Below are positions 14,443 through 21,662 of a DNA stretch of 22,656 nucleotides, piece after piece. The position numbers were made by a program, and so were the translations under genes. Source of the stretch: JANNXQ01 sp031425095 (GTDB lineage: Bacteria > Verrucomicrobiota > Verrucomicrobiia > Chthoniobacterales > Chthoniobacteraceae); assembly GCA_031425095.1 (NCBI GenBank), contig JANPIS010000406.1, positions 1 to 22,656 of the forward strand. Reading direction: 5' to 3'. The notes beneath the pieces were generated by a model. The model saw nothing but the letters and a program-made list of their open reading frames with translations, was not told the origin of the DNA and made no database searches. The stretch's first letter is position 1. Each line of letters begins with the position of its first letter.

Positions 14443-15519
14443 TCAGCCGCGAGCGTTCGACGGAATCGCGCGAGCCACGACTTCGATCTCGGCCGTCTGC
14501 GGGAACATGTCCACTGGGGTCACCTCTTGGAGGAGGAAGGTCGGGCTGAGCTTTGCGAGATCGCGCGCGAGAGTGGCAGGATTGCACGATACGTAGAGCA
14601 CTTCAGACGGACGCGCTGCGACCAGCAGATCAATGACCCGCGCCGAAACCCCGACGGCCGGCGGATCGAGGATCACCGTGGTCCGCCCGGCAGACCGGGT
14701 CGCGAGGACGTCGCCGAGTGCTTCGGCCACATCGGCGTGGAGATAACGCTCTCGATCGGACGCATTCCGACGGGCGCGCTCGATCGCGCTGGCATTCTCC
14801 TCGATCCCAATCACGTCCTCGAAGAGATCGAGCAAGTATTTCGAGAATAGTCCCGCTCCGCAGTATGCATCGACCAGCGAGGACTGACCTAGCCGGATGC
14901 TCTTCCGCACGAGCTCGAGCAGAGCCCGCGTCACTTCGGGATTCGTCTGCTCGAAATACGGGCCACCGCCAGGCGCGCGCAGCGAGTAGTCACCATCCGG
15001 CAATGGCGCGCGACGCAGATCGTGGAGCGCCTTGTTGACGATCGGCGCGGCGATCGCACAGTTCTCGACATCGATGATTGCGTGCGCTCCTTGCGCGAAA
15101 AACCCCGCGACTCCGCCACCGACGTGCACCCGGATGCGGTTCCGATAGCCGAAGGGCTGTGGTGCGGCAACGATCGGGCGCATCGGCACGCTAGCCATTC
15201 GGCCGACGCGCCGGAGCGTCTGCTCCACTTGCTGATGCTTGATCGCGAGCTGCTCCGGATAAGCGAGGTGCTGATACGCACATCCGCCGCAGCGCATAAA
15301 GTAAGGACACGGCGCCTCGACCCGCGCGGGCGACGCTCGGAGGATCTCGATGAGTTCCGCTTCCACGAAATTCTTCTTCTTCCGCACGACGCGCGCCGTC
15401 ACGCGTTCGCCGGGCGCCGTGAATGGCACGAAGACCACCTGCCCGTCATGACGCGCAACGCCCGAGCCGCCAAAGGCGACATCATGGATGGTCAGTTCGA
15501 GTTCGGCACCGGGATTCAC
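14443..15519 (-). CDS. rlmD: RlmD/TrmA-family RNA (uracil-C5)-methyltransferase
   Basis: A 358-aa SAM-dependent enzyme that methylates uracil C5 in RNA, most likely 23S rRNA U1939. An N-terminal TRAM domain (residues 1-60, VAFGGSGVARHDGQVVFVP) is followed by the iron-sulfur ligands Cys71, Cys77, Cys80 (CPYFMRCGGC) and Cys154. The SAM site is DAYCGAGLFS (217-226), then ILDPPAVG (283-290), the nucleophile Cys312 in YVSCNPATLARD, and a catalytic base at Glu346 in QTAEIEVV, where HVE is usual. It is shorter than E. coli RlmD (433 aa). The start is GTG at 15519, needed for a complete TRAM domain; it lies just 8 nt after the T-run of the terminator of the upstream gene. TrmA or RlmC activity cannot be excluded. 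Confidence 0.9.
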   Translation of the reverse strand: MNPGAELELTIHDVAFGGSGVARHDGQVVFVPFTAPGERVTARVVRKKKNFVEAELIEILRASPARVEAPCPYFMRCGGCAYQHLAYPEQLAIKHQQVEQTLRRVGRMASVPMRPIVAAPQPFGYRNRIRVHVGGGVAGFFAQGAHAIIDVENCAIAAPIVNKALHDLRRAPLPDGDYSLRAPGGGPYFEQTNPEVTRALLELVRKSIRLGQSSLVDAYCGAGLFSKYLLDLFEDVIGIEENASAIERARRNASDRERYLHADVAEALGDVLATRSAGRTTVILDPPAVGVSARVIDLLVAARPSEVLYVSCNPATLARDLAKLSPTFLLQEVTPVDMFPQTAEIEVVARAIPSNARG

Positions 15520-15533
15520 GTCAGGGGAAAAAA

Positions 15534-15563
15534 AGAGGCTTCCGTCGCGAGACGGAAGCCTCT
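15534..15563 (-). terminator. Rho-independent terminator of TIGR04073-type gene
   Basis: A perfect 13-bp stem AGAGGCTTCCGTC/GACGGAAGCCTCT with a GCGA loop. On the minus strand a run of seven T follows (15527-15533). It lies 23 bp after the upstream gene and ends 8 nt before the GTG of the methyltransferase gene. Confidence 0.95.
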
Positions 15564-15585
15564 GGAAATGCTGCGCGCGGAAGCG

Positions 15586-15999
15586 TTACCAGCCGTAGCT
15601 GTGGCGCGTGTAGCGATACTTCGTCTCGAAGCCCAGCTCCGGTGGGAACTCCTCGAAGCCCCCGTGAATCCACGGAACGTTGCTTTTGTAGGCCGGGCGA
15701 TACGAGCCCTGGTGAGTGGGGAAGGGGAAAGTGACGAGCTCGTAGATACCCTTGTGCAGGCGGTAGAACACGCGACCGACTCCTTTCACCACACCGTAGC
15801 TCGCTGCGGCGGCATTACCCTCGCGTTCGTTGACCTTCGCGATGGTGGAGGGGACTTCCGTGATGCCGAAGAGAATGTTGCTGAAGGCGCGTCCGAGTTT
15901 CCGGGTCGGGCCCTGATCATTCATCGGCGGATCTTGGATGTCCGCAAAAGCGCTGGCTGCGAGCAGGGAGACGAGACTGAGGCTGAGGAGGAATTTCAT
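15586..15999 (-). CDS. Exosortase system-associated protein, TIGR04073 type
   Basis: A 137-aa exported protein. A signal peptide (KFLLSLSLVSLLAASAFA) is cleaved near residue 19. The mature part carries RKLGRAFSNILFGITEVP, then VVKGVGRVFYRLHKGIYELVTFPFP, and ends in aromatic sequence (YRYTRHSYGW). These two amphipathic blocks match my memory of the TIGR04073 family, which is found in species with the exosortase/PEP-CTERM system but away from the exosortase gene. That agrees with the three PEP-CTERM genes nearby. ATG at 15999 fits the signal peptide; an ATG eight codons upstream is less suitable. Its role is not established. It has its own terminator. Confidence 0.78.
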   Translation of the reverse strand: MKFLLSLSLVSLLAASAFADIQDPPMNDQGPTRKLGRAFSNILFGITEVPSTIAKVNEREGNAAAASYGVVKGVGRVFYRLHKGIYELVTFPFPTHQGSYRPAYKSNVPWIHGGFEEFPPELGFETKYRYTRHSYGW

Positions 16000-16142
16000 G
16001 GTGCGCGGGGAGACTAGTAGCAAGGATCAGCGTAACGCAACGGACATTTTTGCCGGAACTGCGACGGCGCTACGCCAGGCGGACGACTCAGGCGAAATCG
16101 CGTCTTTGCTTTGCCGGGGGGCGCGTGGTATCCGGGAATCCT

Positions 16143-16322
16143 ATGAACATCACCAAACTGCTCACCGCGGGCGCTTTTGCGTTTGCGATTCTGGCCACCC
16201 CCGCCTTCGCAGAGACCTGCTGCGAGAAGGCGAAAGCCGCTGGCAAGACCTGCGAACACAAGTGCTGTGTGGAAGCCACCAAGGACGGCAAAGTCTGTAA
16301 GAAGTGCAATCCGGACAAATAA
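16143..16322 (+). CDS. Small exported cysteine-rich peptide
   Basis: A 59-aa protein with a clear signal peptide (NITKLLTAGAFAFAILATPAFA, cleavage after residue 23). The mature 36 residues contain seven cysteines (26, 27, 37, 41, 42, 52, 55) and His39. They form two similar 15-residue units: CCEKAKAAGKTC... and CCVEATKDGKVC.... Lysines are frequent. The pattern suggests a periplasmic metal-binding or disulfide-rich peptide; I recognise no named family. The start ATG at 16143 fits the signal peptide although the frame is open further upstream. The gene is followed by a bidirectional terminator and is divergent from the TIGR04073-type gene, with a 143-bp shared promoter region. Confidence 0.72.
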   Translation: MNITKLLTAGAFAFAILATPAFAETCCEKAKAAGKTCEHKCCVEATKDGKVCKKCNPDK

Positions 16323-16340
16323 CCGTCCCCTCCCGATAGA

Positions 16341-16385
16341 AAATCAAGAAGGCCGCGCCCAGTGATGGGAGCGGCCTTTTGATTT
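16341..16385. terminator. Bidirectional terminator between convergent genes
   Basis: AAATCAA-g-AAGGCCGC (16341-16356) pairs with GCGGCCTTTTGATTT (16371-16385) with one bulged G; the top of the stem has CCC/GGG. A T4 run inside the stem on the plus strand and a TTCTTGATTT tail on the minus strand suit both the cysteine-rich peptide gene and the oxidoreductase gene. Confidence 0.85.
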
Positions 16386-16403
16386 CCAGAGAATACGCGG
16401 CGC

Positions 16404-17558
16404 CTACTTTAGCTTCTTCACCTTCTCCCACTTGCCCGTCTTGGCGGATTTGAGGACGGCGTCGCAGACGTATTGCGTCTCGAGCGCGTCGCGGAACGTC
16501 GGGCCGACCGGCTTCCATTTCTTGCCGCCGAGCGTCCCGAGGAAGTCGGCGACCTGATGCGTGAAGCTGTGCTCGTAGCCGATCTGCAGGCCGGGCACCC
16601 ACCAGTTCTTCATGTAGGGCTGGTCGCTATCGGTGACGTGGATGTTCCGCCAGCCGCGGGTGAGGCCGCCGTCGCGGTGATCGAAATATTGCAGGCGGTG
16701 CAAGTCGTGCAGGTCCCAGGCGACGGAAGCGTTCTCGCCGTTCACTTCCAGCGTGTAGAGCGCTTTGTGACCGCGGGCGTACCGCGTGGATTCGAAGGTC
16801 GCGAGCGAGCCGTTTTCAAACCGACATAGGAACGCGCAGGCGTCGTCGATTTCGACCTTCTGCTTTTTGCCGGTGGCGGTGTGCGTGCGTTCCTTGATGA
16901 AAGTCTCCGTCATCGCGGTCACTTCGACGATCGAGCCGTTCAGCCAGATCGCCGTGTCGATGCAGTGCGCGAGCAGATCGCCGGTGACGCCGCTGCCTGC
17001 GGCCTTCGCGTCGAGACGCCACAGGCCAGCGCCGCCCTGCGGGAGTTCCGCGCTGATCGTCCAGTCCTGCAAAAACTTCGCGCGGTAGTGGAAGATCTTC
17101 CCGAGCTTGCCCTCGTCGATGAGCTGTTTGGCGAGCGTCACGGCGGGGACGCGGCGGTAGTTGTACCACACGATATTCGGCACGCCGGCCTTCTCGATTT
17201 CCTTCACCATCGTCTCGCCCTGCTTGCCGTCGAGCGAGAGCGGCTTCTCGCACATCACGATCTTGCCCGCCTTGGCCGCCGCAATGGCGATCTCGGCGTG
17301 GCTATTGTTCGGCGTGCAGATGTCGATCAGGTCGATGTCGGCCCGCTTCACGAGCGTCTGCCACTCCGTCTCGACAGACTCAAAACCCCACTTGTCCGCA
17401 TACGCCTTGGTCTTTGCGGCGTCGCGACCGCACGCGGCCTTGAGCACGGGTTGCACGGGAAGGTCGAAAAAATGCGGCGCCTGGCAGAAGCCATTGGCGT
17501 GGGTGCGCCCCATGAAGCCGTAGCCGACGATGCCGATATTAAGTGGTTTCTTTGCCAT
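16404..17558 (-). CDS. Gfo/Idh/MocA family NAD(P)-dependent oxidoreductase
   Basis: A 384-aa cytosolic enzyme. The N-terminal Rossmann fold shows IGIVGYGFMG (residues 8-17) for dinucleotide binding and the family signature CEKPLSL (103-109; Glu104-Lys105-Pro106). The C-terminal alpha/beta domain contains GGAGLWRLDAKAAGSG and GDLLAHCIDTAIWL, with the His that is usually catalytic. Such enzymes oxidise or reduce sugars, inositols and related polyols; the substrate cannot be named from sequence. It shares MviM-like features but has no sugar-pathway neighbours. The start at ATG 17558 gives MAKKPLNIGIVG directly; the longer frame adds a Pro/Ser-rich stretch without similarity. No signal peptide or Tat motif. 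Confidence 0.92.
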   Translation of the reverse strand: MAKKPLNIGIVGYGFMGRTHANGFCQAPHFFDLPVQPVLKAACGRDAAKTKAYADKWGFESVETEWQTLVKRADIDLIDICTPNNSHAEIAIAAAKAGKIVMCEKPLSLDGKQGETMVKEIEKAGVPNIVWYNYRRVPAVTLAKQLIDEGKLGKIFHYRAKFLQDWTISAELPQGGAGLWRLDAKAAGSGVTGDLLAHCIDTAIWLNGSIVEVTAMTETFIKERTHTATGKKQKVEIDDACAFLCRFENGSLATFESTRYARGHKALYTLEVNGENASVAWDLHDLHRLQYFDHRDGGLTRGWRNIHVTDSDQPYMKNWWVPGLQIGYEHSFTHQVADFLGTLGGKKWKPVGPTFRDALETQYVCDAVLKSAKTGKWEKVKKLK

Positions 17559-17692
17559 AGAGGTGGATGGGTGGGGTTGGGTGGGAGTTGAAAGGGCGCG
17601 CATTCCAGCACGAGTTCCCGGAGAAATCCAAGCGTTTGTCGAAGGTCCGGGCGCGCTTGCCTGTGCAAAGCCGGGCGGCATAGGCTTCCCGC

Positions 17693-18328
17693 ATGCTTGC
17701 GCGCCTCGCGACTGCGTTCCTCCTTTTCATTGGCGGGACTGCGTTCGGCCAGAAGCTGACGGGCTCCGTGCCGATCGCGCACGGTGGAGGAGCCCCGATC
17801 GCCCTGGAGAAATACGCGGGCGCCATCTCCGGTCGGGTGAATCCCGCGCCGTCACGCATCGCTGGTGTGTGGCTCGAAAGTCCGACGCTGCGTGCGGGCG
17901 CGCCGGGCACCGCGCGGCTCGAGCAGGAGGGCTATCAATTCCGCACCGGCCTGCTCGTCGTGCAGACCGGAACCCGCGTCGATTTCCCCAATCGCGACGA
18001 CGATTACCACAACGTCTTTTCGCTCTCGAAGACAAAGCGCTTCGATCTCGGCCGCTACCGCAAGGACGAGGCGCCGCCATCCGTGACCTTCGACAAGGCG
18101 GGCGTCGTGCGGCTCTTCTGCGAGATCCATCAGCACATGCGTGGCGTGGTGCTCGTGGTGGACAGCCCGTATTTCACGACCACGGATGAAAGCGGCCGCT
18201 TCGAGCTGCGCGGCGTGCCGCCAGGCAAATACACGCTCAAGGCTTGGCTCGATGAAAAGCGGACGTGGGAGCAACCGGTGACGGTGGAAAGCGGGCGGGG
18301 GATGACGGTGGCGTTGCAGGAGAAATGA
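17693..18328 (+). CDS. Periplasmic cupredoxin-like protein with carboxypeptidase-regulatory-like tail
   Basis: A 211-aa exported protein often annotated as a methylamine utilization or plastocyanin-like protein. A signal peptide (cleavage near TAFG|QK, residue 19) precedes a cupredoxin-like beta domain at about 45-157. Type I copper ligand candidates are His106 (DYHNVFS), Cys143, His146 and Met149 (FCEIHQHM). The C-terminal 50 residues form a carboxypeptidase-regulatory-like beta sandwich (DESGRFELRGVPPGKYTLKAWLDE). It probably binds copper and carries electrons or senses redox state in the periplasm. The stop codon lies in the first repeat unit of the inverted heptad element before the cyclase gene, 87 bp away, so the two are probably co-transcribed. 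The start ATG at 17693 suits the signal peptide. Confidence 0.85.
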   Translation: MLARLATAFLLFIGGTAFGQKLTGSVPIAHGGGAPIALEKYAGAISGRVNPAPSRIAGVWLESPTLRAGAPGTARLEQEGYQFRTGLLVVQTGTRVDFPNRDDDYHNVFSLSKTKRFDLGRYRKDEAPPSVTFDKAGVVRLFCEIHQHMRGVVLVVDSPYFTTTDESGRFELRGVPPGKYTLKAWLDEKRTWEQPVTVESGRGMTVALQEK

Positions 18329-18407
18329 CCAATGACCAATGACCGATGACCAGTCCATGCGGGCGTCGGGCCGGGTATTGGACATTGGGCATTGGGCATT
18401 GGTCATT
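18324..18407. repeat. Inverted tandem-heptad repeat element
   Basis: The left arm consists of four heptads (AATGACC three times, then GATGACC, 18324-18351) and AGTCCA. The right arm has the complementary heptads ATTGGAC, ATTGGGC twice, ATTGGTC (18377-18404) and ATT. The arms can fold into an imperfect hairpin of about 30 bp around a GC-rich 19-nt loop. The element contains the stop codon of the cupredoxin gene and ends 8 nt before the GTG start of the cyclase gene. Confidence 0.85.
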
Positions 18408-18415
18408 TCTCCCTC

Positions 18416-20110
18416 GTGACCTTCCGCCTCCGCCTCTTCCTCGCGATGCTGCTGCTGGTCGCGGCGGTCACCGGCGCGGCGCTTTGGATCGCCGAGCGCA
18501 GCATGAGCGACGCGTTTTCGCACGCGCTGACGGCACGCTTCGAAGAGCGCGTCGGGCGCATCGCCAAGGTGCGCGAAGTGCGAGCCGAAGAGGCAAGAGG
18601 ACTCGCCGCGGCGGTCGCGCGTTCGGTGCGATTGCAGGCCGCGCTCATCGAGCACGCGGAAGATCCGACCGCGACGCCCGGCGATGTCGTGCATGAAATC
18701 GCGCGCACGGCGCTCGACGAACGCAAGCCTGGCGGCGGCTGGACGCTCCGCCTCGTGGACACTCGCGGGCGCGCGATCGACGGTGCGGAGAAGCTCGGCC
18801 CCGCGAATGCGCAGCTCGCGTGGAACCCCGATCCCGCAGCCGTCGCCGCCGCGCTCAAAGCGGGGATGGGCGTCCAAGGTCTGCTGCCCGCGATCGGACG
18901 TGAGGGCTGGTGGGAGGCGTACTTTGCGCCCGTGCTCGATGCCGAAAGTGACGCCGTGCTCGGCGGCCTGCTGCTCGCACTTTCAGTCACGGATTCCGGC
19001 GATGTGGCGAATGCAAATCTGCGGACGAGCGTCGTGATCGGTGGCCGCGTCGTCAGTGCCGGATGGGACGCGGCGGCAGCGCAAACCTTCGCAGCGCTCG
19101 CCGAAGCGAAAACCTCACGTTCGGAAGTGACGCTCGGCGGCGAGCCGCACGTCGCCTTTCTGCACCGCCTCGGCGACGACGACGGCGGAGTCTTCCCGCC
19201 CGCCGTGGAAGTGTCCGCCTTTTCGCTGGCGGAAAATCAACGGCAGCGGCGAGCGCTCCGGGAGCGAGTGCTCGGCGTCGGAGCGCTCGCGCTGGTCGCC
19301 GCATCGCTCGTCGCGCTCTTGATCGCGAACAGCCTCGCCAGGCCCGTGCGCGAACTCGTGACGGTGACGGACTCGATCCGACGCGGCGACTTCTCTGCCC
19401 GCGCCACGCCACGCAGCGGCGAACTCGGCGCCTTGGCCACCGCCTTCAATACGATGGCCGGCGATCTCGCGCTCAAGGATCGCTACCGCAACATGCTCGA
19501 CCTCGTCTCCGATCCGCACATCGCCGAGGACCTCATTGCCGGCGGGCTCGAGCTCGGCGGCGAAGAGCGCGACGTGAGCGTGGTTTTTTGCGACATCCGC
19601 GGCTTCACCGCCCTGAGCGAAGGCATGGCGCCCACGGCAGTGATCGAGATGCTCAACGAGCACTTCACGCCGCTCACGCGCGTCGTCTATGAGCATGGCG
19701 GTGTGGTGTTGCATTTCGTCGGCGATCTCATCATCGCGCTCTTCGGCGCGCCCCGGGCCCATGAGCACAGCGAACGCAGCGCGGCGGCGTGTGCGCTTGG
19801 ATTGGTGGCGGAACGGGCGCGGCTGAATGCAGCCGGCGGACGCAAGATCGAAGTCGGCGTCGGTGTCGCCACAGGCCGCGTCGTCGCGGGACGTATGGGA
19901 AGTAGAGATCGGCTGAACTACTCGGTCTTCGGCGCGCGGATGAATCTCGCTTCTCGCCTCTGCAGTCAGGCGGGTCCGATGCAGGTCGTCATCGACGCGC
20001 CCACGCTCGCCGGTTGCGGCCCCGCCGCCCGGGCGACGGCGCTCGGCGCACTAAAGCTGAAAGGATTCACCGAGGAGATCGAAGCGTATCGGCTCGAGGA
20101 ACTGGGGTGA
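18416..20110 (+). CDS. Membrane class III nucleotide cyclase with HAMP domain, atypical active site
   Basis: A 564-aa receptor cyclase. TM1 (residues 4-24), a periplasmic sensor region (about 25-285), TM2 (about 286-306), HAMP (LARPVRELVTVTDSIRRGDFSAR, 307-355) and a class III catalytic domain (385-564). The metal ligands Asp393 (VFCDIRGFT) and Asp437 (HFVGD) and the transition-state residues Asn510 and Arg514 (MNLASR) are present. The two purine-specifying residues are changed: the Lys of the usual DKFIGD is His433 (LHFVGD), and the Asp of IGDxVN is Ala507 (FGARMN). It may therefore make cAMP poorly or make another product. GTG at 18416 is the preferred start; TTG at 18392 lies inside the repeat. 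It sits between the cupredoxin and barrel-protein genes, so periplasmic redox or copper state is a plausible input. Confidence 0.9.
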   Translation: MTFRLRLFLAMLLLVAAVTGAALWIAERSMSDAFSHALTARFEERVGRIAKVREVRAEEARGLAAAVARSVRLQAALIEHAEDPTATPGDVVHEIARTALDERKPGGGWTLRLVDTRGRAIDGAEKLGPANAQLAWNPDPAAVAAALKAGMGVQGLLPAIGREGWWEAYFAPVLDAESDAVLGGLLLALSVTDSGDVANANLRTSVVIGGRVVSAGWDAAAAQTFAALAEAKTSRSEVTLGGEPHVAFLHRLGDDDGGVFPPAVEVSAFSLAENQRQRRALRERVLGVGALALVAASLVALLIANSLARPVRELVTVTDSIRRGDFSARATPRSGELGALATAFNTMAGDLALKDRYRNMLDLVSDPHIAEDLIAGGLELGGEERDVSVVFCDIRGFTALSEGMAPTAVIEMLNEHFTPLTRVVYEHGGVVLHFVGDLIIALFGAPRAHEHSERSAAACALGLVAERARLNAAGGRKIEVGVGVATGRVVAGRMGSRDRLNYSVFGARMNLASRLCSQAGPMQVVIDAPTLAGCGPAARATALGALKLKGFTEEIEAYRLEELG

Positions 20111-20131
20111 CGCAGCCTGGGTGCGGAGCGA

Positions 20132-20278
20132 CTTTGGACTGCGCGGACTTGTCCGCGCTTTGTGGAGGCGCCGACTTGTCGGCCGCGGTGGCCGCGAGCG
20201 AGCGGAGGATCCACGCACCTCCGCGGGTGACAAGTCGCCGCCACCGTGAAAGCGCAGACAAGTCTGCGCAGTCCAAAG
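20132..20278. repeat. 147-bp multi-palindrome intergenic element
   Basis: Perfect 13-bp terminal inverted repeats (CTTTGGACTGCGC at 20132-20144, GCGCAGTCCAAAG at 20266-20278) enclose five small palindromes. Four share a GAC-TT-GTC or GAC-AA-GTC core: 20141-20158 (8-bp stem), 20170-20183 (6-bp), 20226-20239 (6-bp with one G-T pair) and 20252-20269 (8-bp). A central GCGGAGG/CCTCCGC hairpin (20202-20224) marks the symmetry axis. It is probably a REP/MITE-like dispersed element. It separates the cyclase from the barrel-protein gene; no open frame inside it is credible. Confidence 0.85.
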
Positions 20279-20364
20279 CATGCTCCGCCGGAGTCCGAGT
20301 GGCCTGGGATTACCAGACAGCGCGGCATCGACAGGCAAGGCCGTGCCGGACTAAAGACGCCCTC

Positions 20365-21546
20365 ATGCGCACCACCCTTCGCATCGCTGCGACGCTCTGC
20401 CTCGCAACCTGCGCCCCCGCCTTCGCCGCGCACGAGATATCCTCCGCCGACGGCTTCTGGCGCGCGAGTTTCGAGGGACGCGTCGAAGCGGAAGTCTGGC
20501 ACATGGATCAGTCACCGCCCGGCCTCGTCATCTTCGACGAATCGACCTACTTCCAACCGCGCCTCGTGCTCGCGCTCGATCTCATGGCGGGCGAGCACTG
20601 GCTCGCCCACGTCGAGACACGCTGGGATCGCGGTTTCGATGCCGGTGCGCGCGACGAGGGCGACTTCCGTGTCGATGAAGTCTTCCTCCGCTGGCGTCCG
20701 CTCGGCGATCAGCGGCTGCAGGTGCAGGTGGGAAAGTTTGCCACGGTTTTCGGGAACTGGGTCGAGCGCCACGCCTTCTTCGACAACGCCTTCCTCGATG
20801 CGCCGCTGCCCTACAACCGCATGCTCGCGCTGAACGACCGCGGACCCTCCAGAGTCGCCACCATCGCCGCGCGGCGTGAGGTTCGCGACGCCAAAACCGC
20901 GTGGCTCCCCGTGATCTGGGGGCCGAGCTACGCCACGGGGTTCGCCGTCTTCGGCGCACTCGGGAAAATCGACTACGCGCTCGAGTTGAAAAACGCGTCG
21001 CTCGCCTCGCGGCCCGATGCGTGGAGTCCGTGGCAGGAATACTTCGACTACCCGACGATGAGCGGCCGTCTCGGCTGGCGGCCGAGCGCGACGTGGGCCT
21101 TCGGACTTTCCGCGAGCCGCGGCTCGTATCTGCTCGAGGAAGCGCAGCCCGCGCTCCCCACAGGCACCGGGCGCGAAAACTACCTGCAGACCGTGCTCGG
21201 CGCCGATGCGCGCTGGGCGTGGCGGCAGTTTCAGGTCTCAGGCGAAGTGATCACCGCGCGCTTCGACACGCCCTATGCTGGCGATCTCGACGTGCTCAGC
21301 TACTACGTCGAAGGCCGCTGGAAAGTGAACCCGGCGCTGTGGATCGCGGGTCGCTGGGGCCAGCAATTCTTCAGCGACATCGACGGCCGGAGCTGGGACC
21401 GCGACGCCGTGCGCGCGGAGTTCGCCGTCGGCGTGAAGGTGACGCCGGACGTGCTCCTCAAAGCGCAATACAGCTACACCCACGAATCCGGCGGCGGCGC
21501 GCAGGGCGAGAATGCCGTCGGCCTCGGCTTCGGCGTGCGCTTCTGA
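20365..21546 (+). CDS. Outer-membrane beta-barrel (porin-like) protein
   Basis: A 393-aa exported protein. A signal peptide (RTTLRIAATLCLATCAPAFA, cleavage near residue 21) is followed by alternating hydrophobic/polar strands rich in Trp, Tyr and Phe (LAHVETRWDRGF, LQVQVGKFATVFGNWVERHAFF, YYVEGRWKVNPALWIAGRWGQQF). It ends in a strand with a terminal phenylalanine (GLGFGVRF), as expected of barrel substrates of the Bam machinery. The VGKF...FGNWV region resembles phosphate-selective and alginate-type porins, but I cannot name the substrate. It follows the cupredoxin and cyclase genes on the same strand, 254 bp after the cyclase across the palindromic element. The start ATG at 20365 is set by the signal peptide. 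Confidence 0.85.
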   Translation: MRTTLRIAATLCLATCAPAFAAHEISSADGFWRASFEGRVEAEVWHMDQSPPGLVIFDESTYFQPRLVLALDLMAGEHWLAHVETRWDRGFDAGARDEGDFRVDEVFLRWRPLGDQRLQVQVGKFATVFGNWVERHAFFDNAFLDAPLPYNRMLALNDRGPSRVATIAARREVRDAKTAWLPVIWGPSYATGFAVFGALGKIDYALELKNASLASRPDAWSPWQEYFDYPTMSGRLGWRPSATWAFGLSASRGSYLLEEAQPALPTGTGRENYLQTVLGADARWAWRQFQVSGEVITARFDTPYAGDLDVLSYYVEGRWKVNPALWIAGRWGQQFFSDIDGRSWDRDAVRAEFAVGVKVTPDVLLKAQYSYTHESGGGAQGENAVGLGFGVRF

Positions 21547-21547
21547 A

Positions 21548-21662
21548 CCTGGGAGCGGCGCCATCCCTGGCGGCAAGCGTCCCGGTCGGCGAAGCCGCTT
21601 TCTTGAGCCTGGCGCTGCGCGCGGTTGTTGAGATTGCCGCCAAGGATGGCGGCGCTTCCAGG
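21548..21662. repeat. Intergenic inverted repeat with 29-bp arms
   Basis: The left arm at 21548-21576 (begins CCTGGGAGCGGCGCCATCC, ends GGCGGCAA) and the right arm at 21634-21662 (begins TTGCCGCC, ends CTTCCAGG) are inverted copies with about 4 mismatches in 29. About 57 bp lie between them. The element fills the gap between two convergent genes exactly: it starts 1 nt after one stop and abuts the other. It may act as a bidirectional terminator and is probably a dispersed repeat. Confidence 0.8.

Noticed and set aside
18324..18407. CRISPR-like array from the repeated heptads
   Set aside because: Units are 7 bp, contiguous without spacers, and mirrored. This is a simple inverted tandem repeat, with no cas genes nearby.
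18392..18415. TTG at 18392 as start of the cyclase
   Set aside because: It would translate part of the heptad repeat. GTG at 18416 begins directly before the basic residues and first membrane segment.
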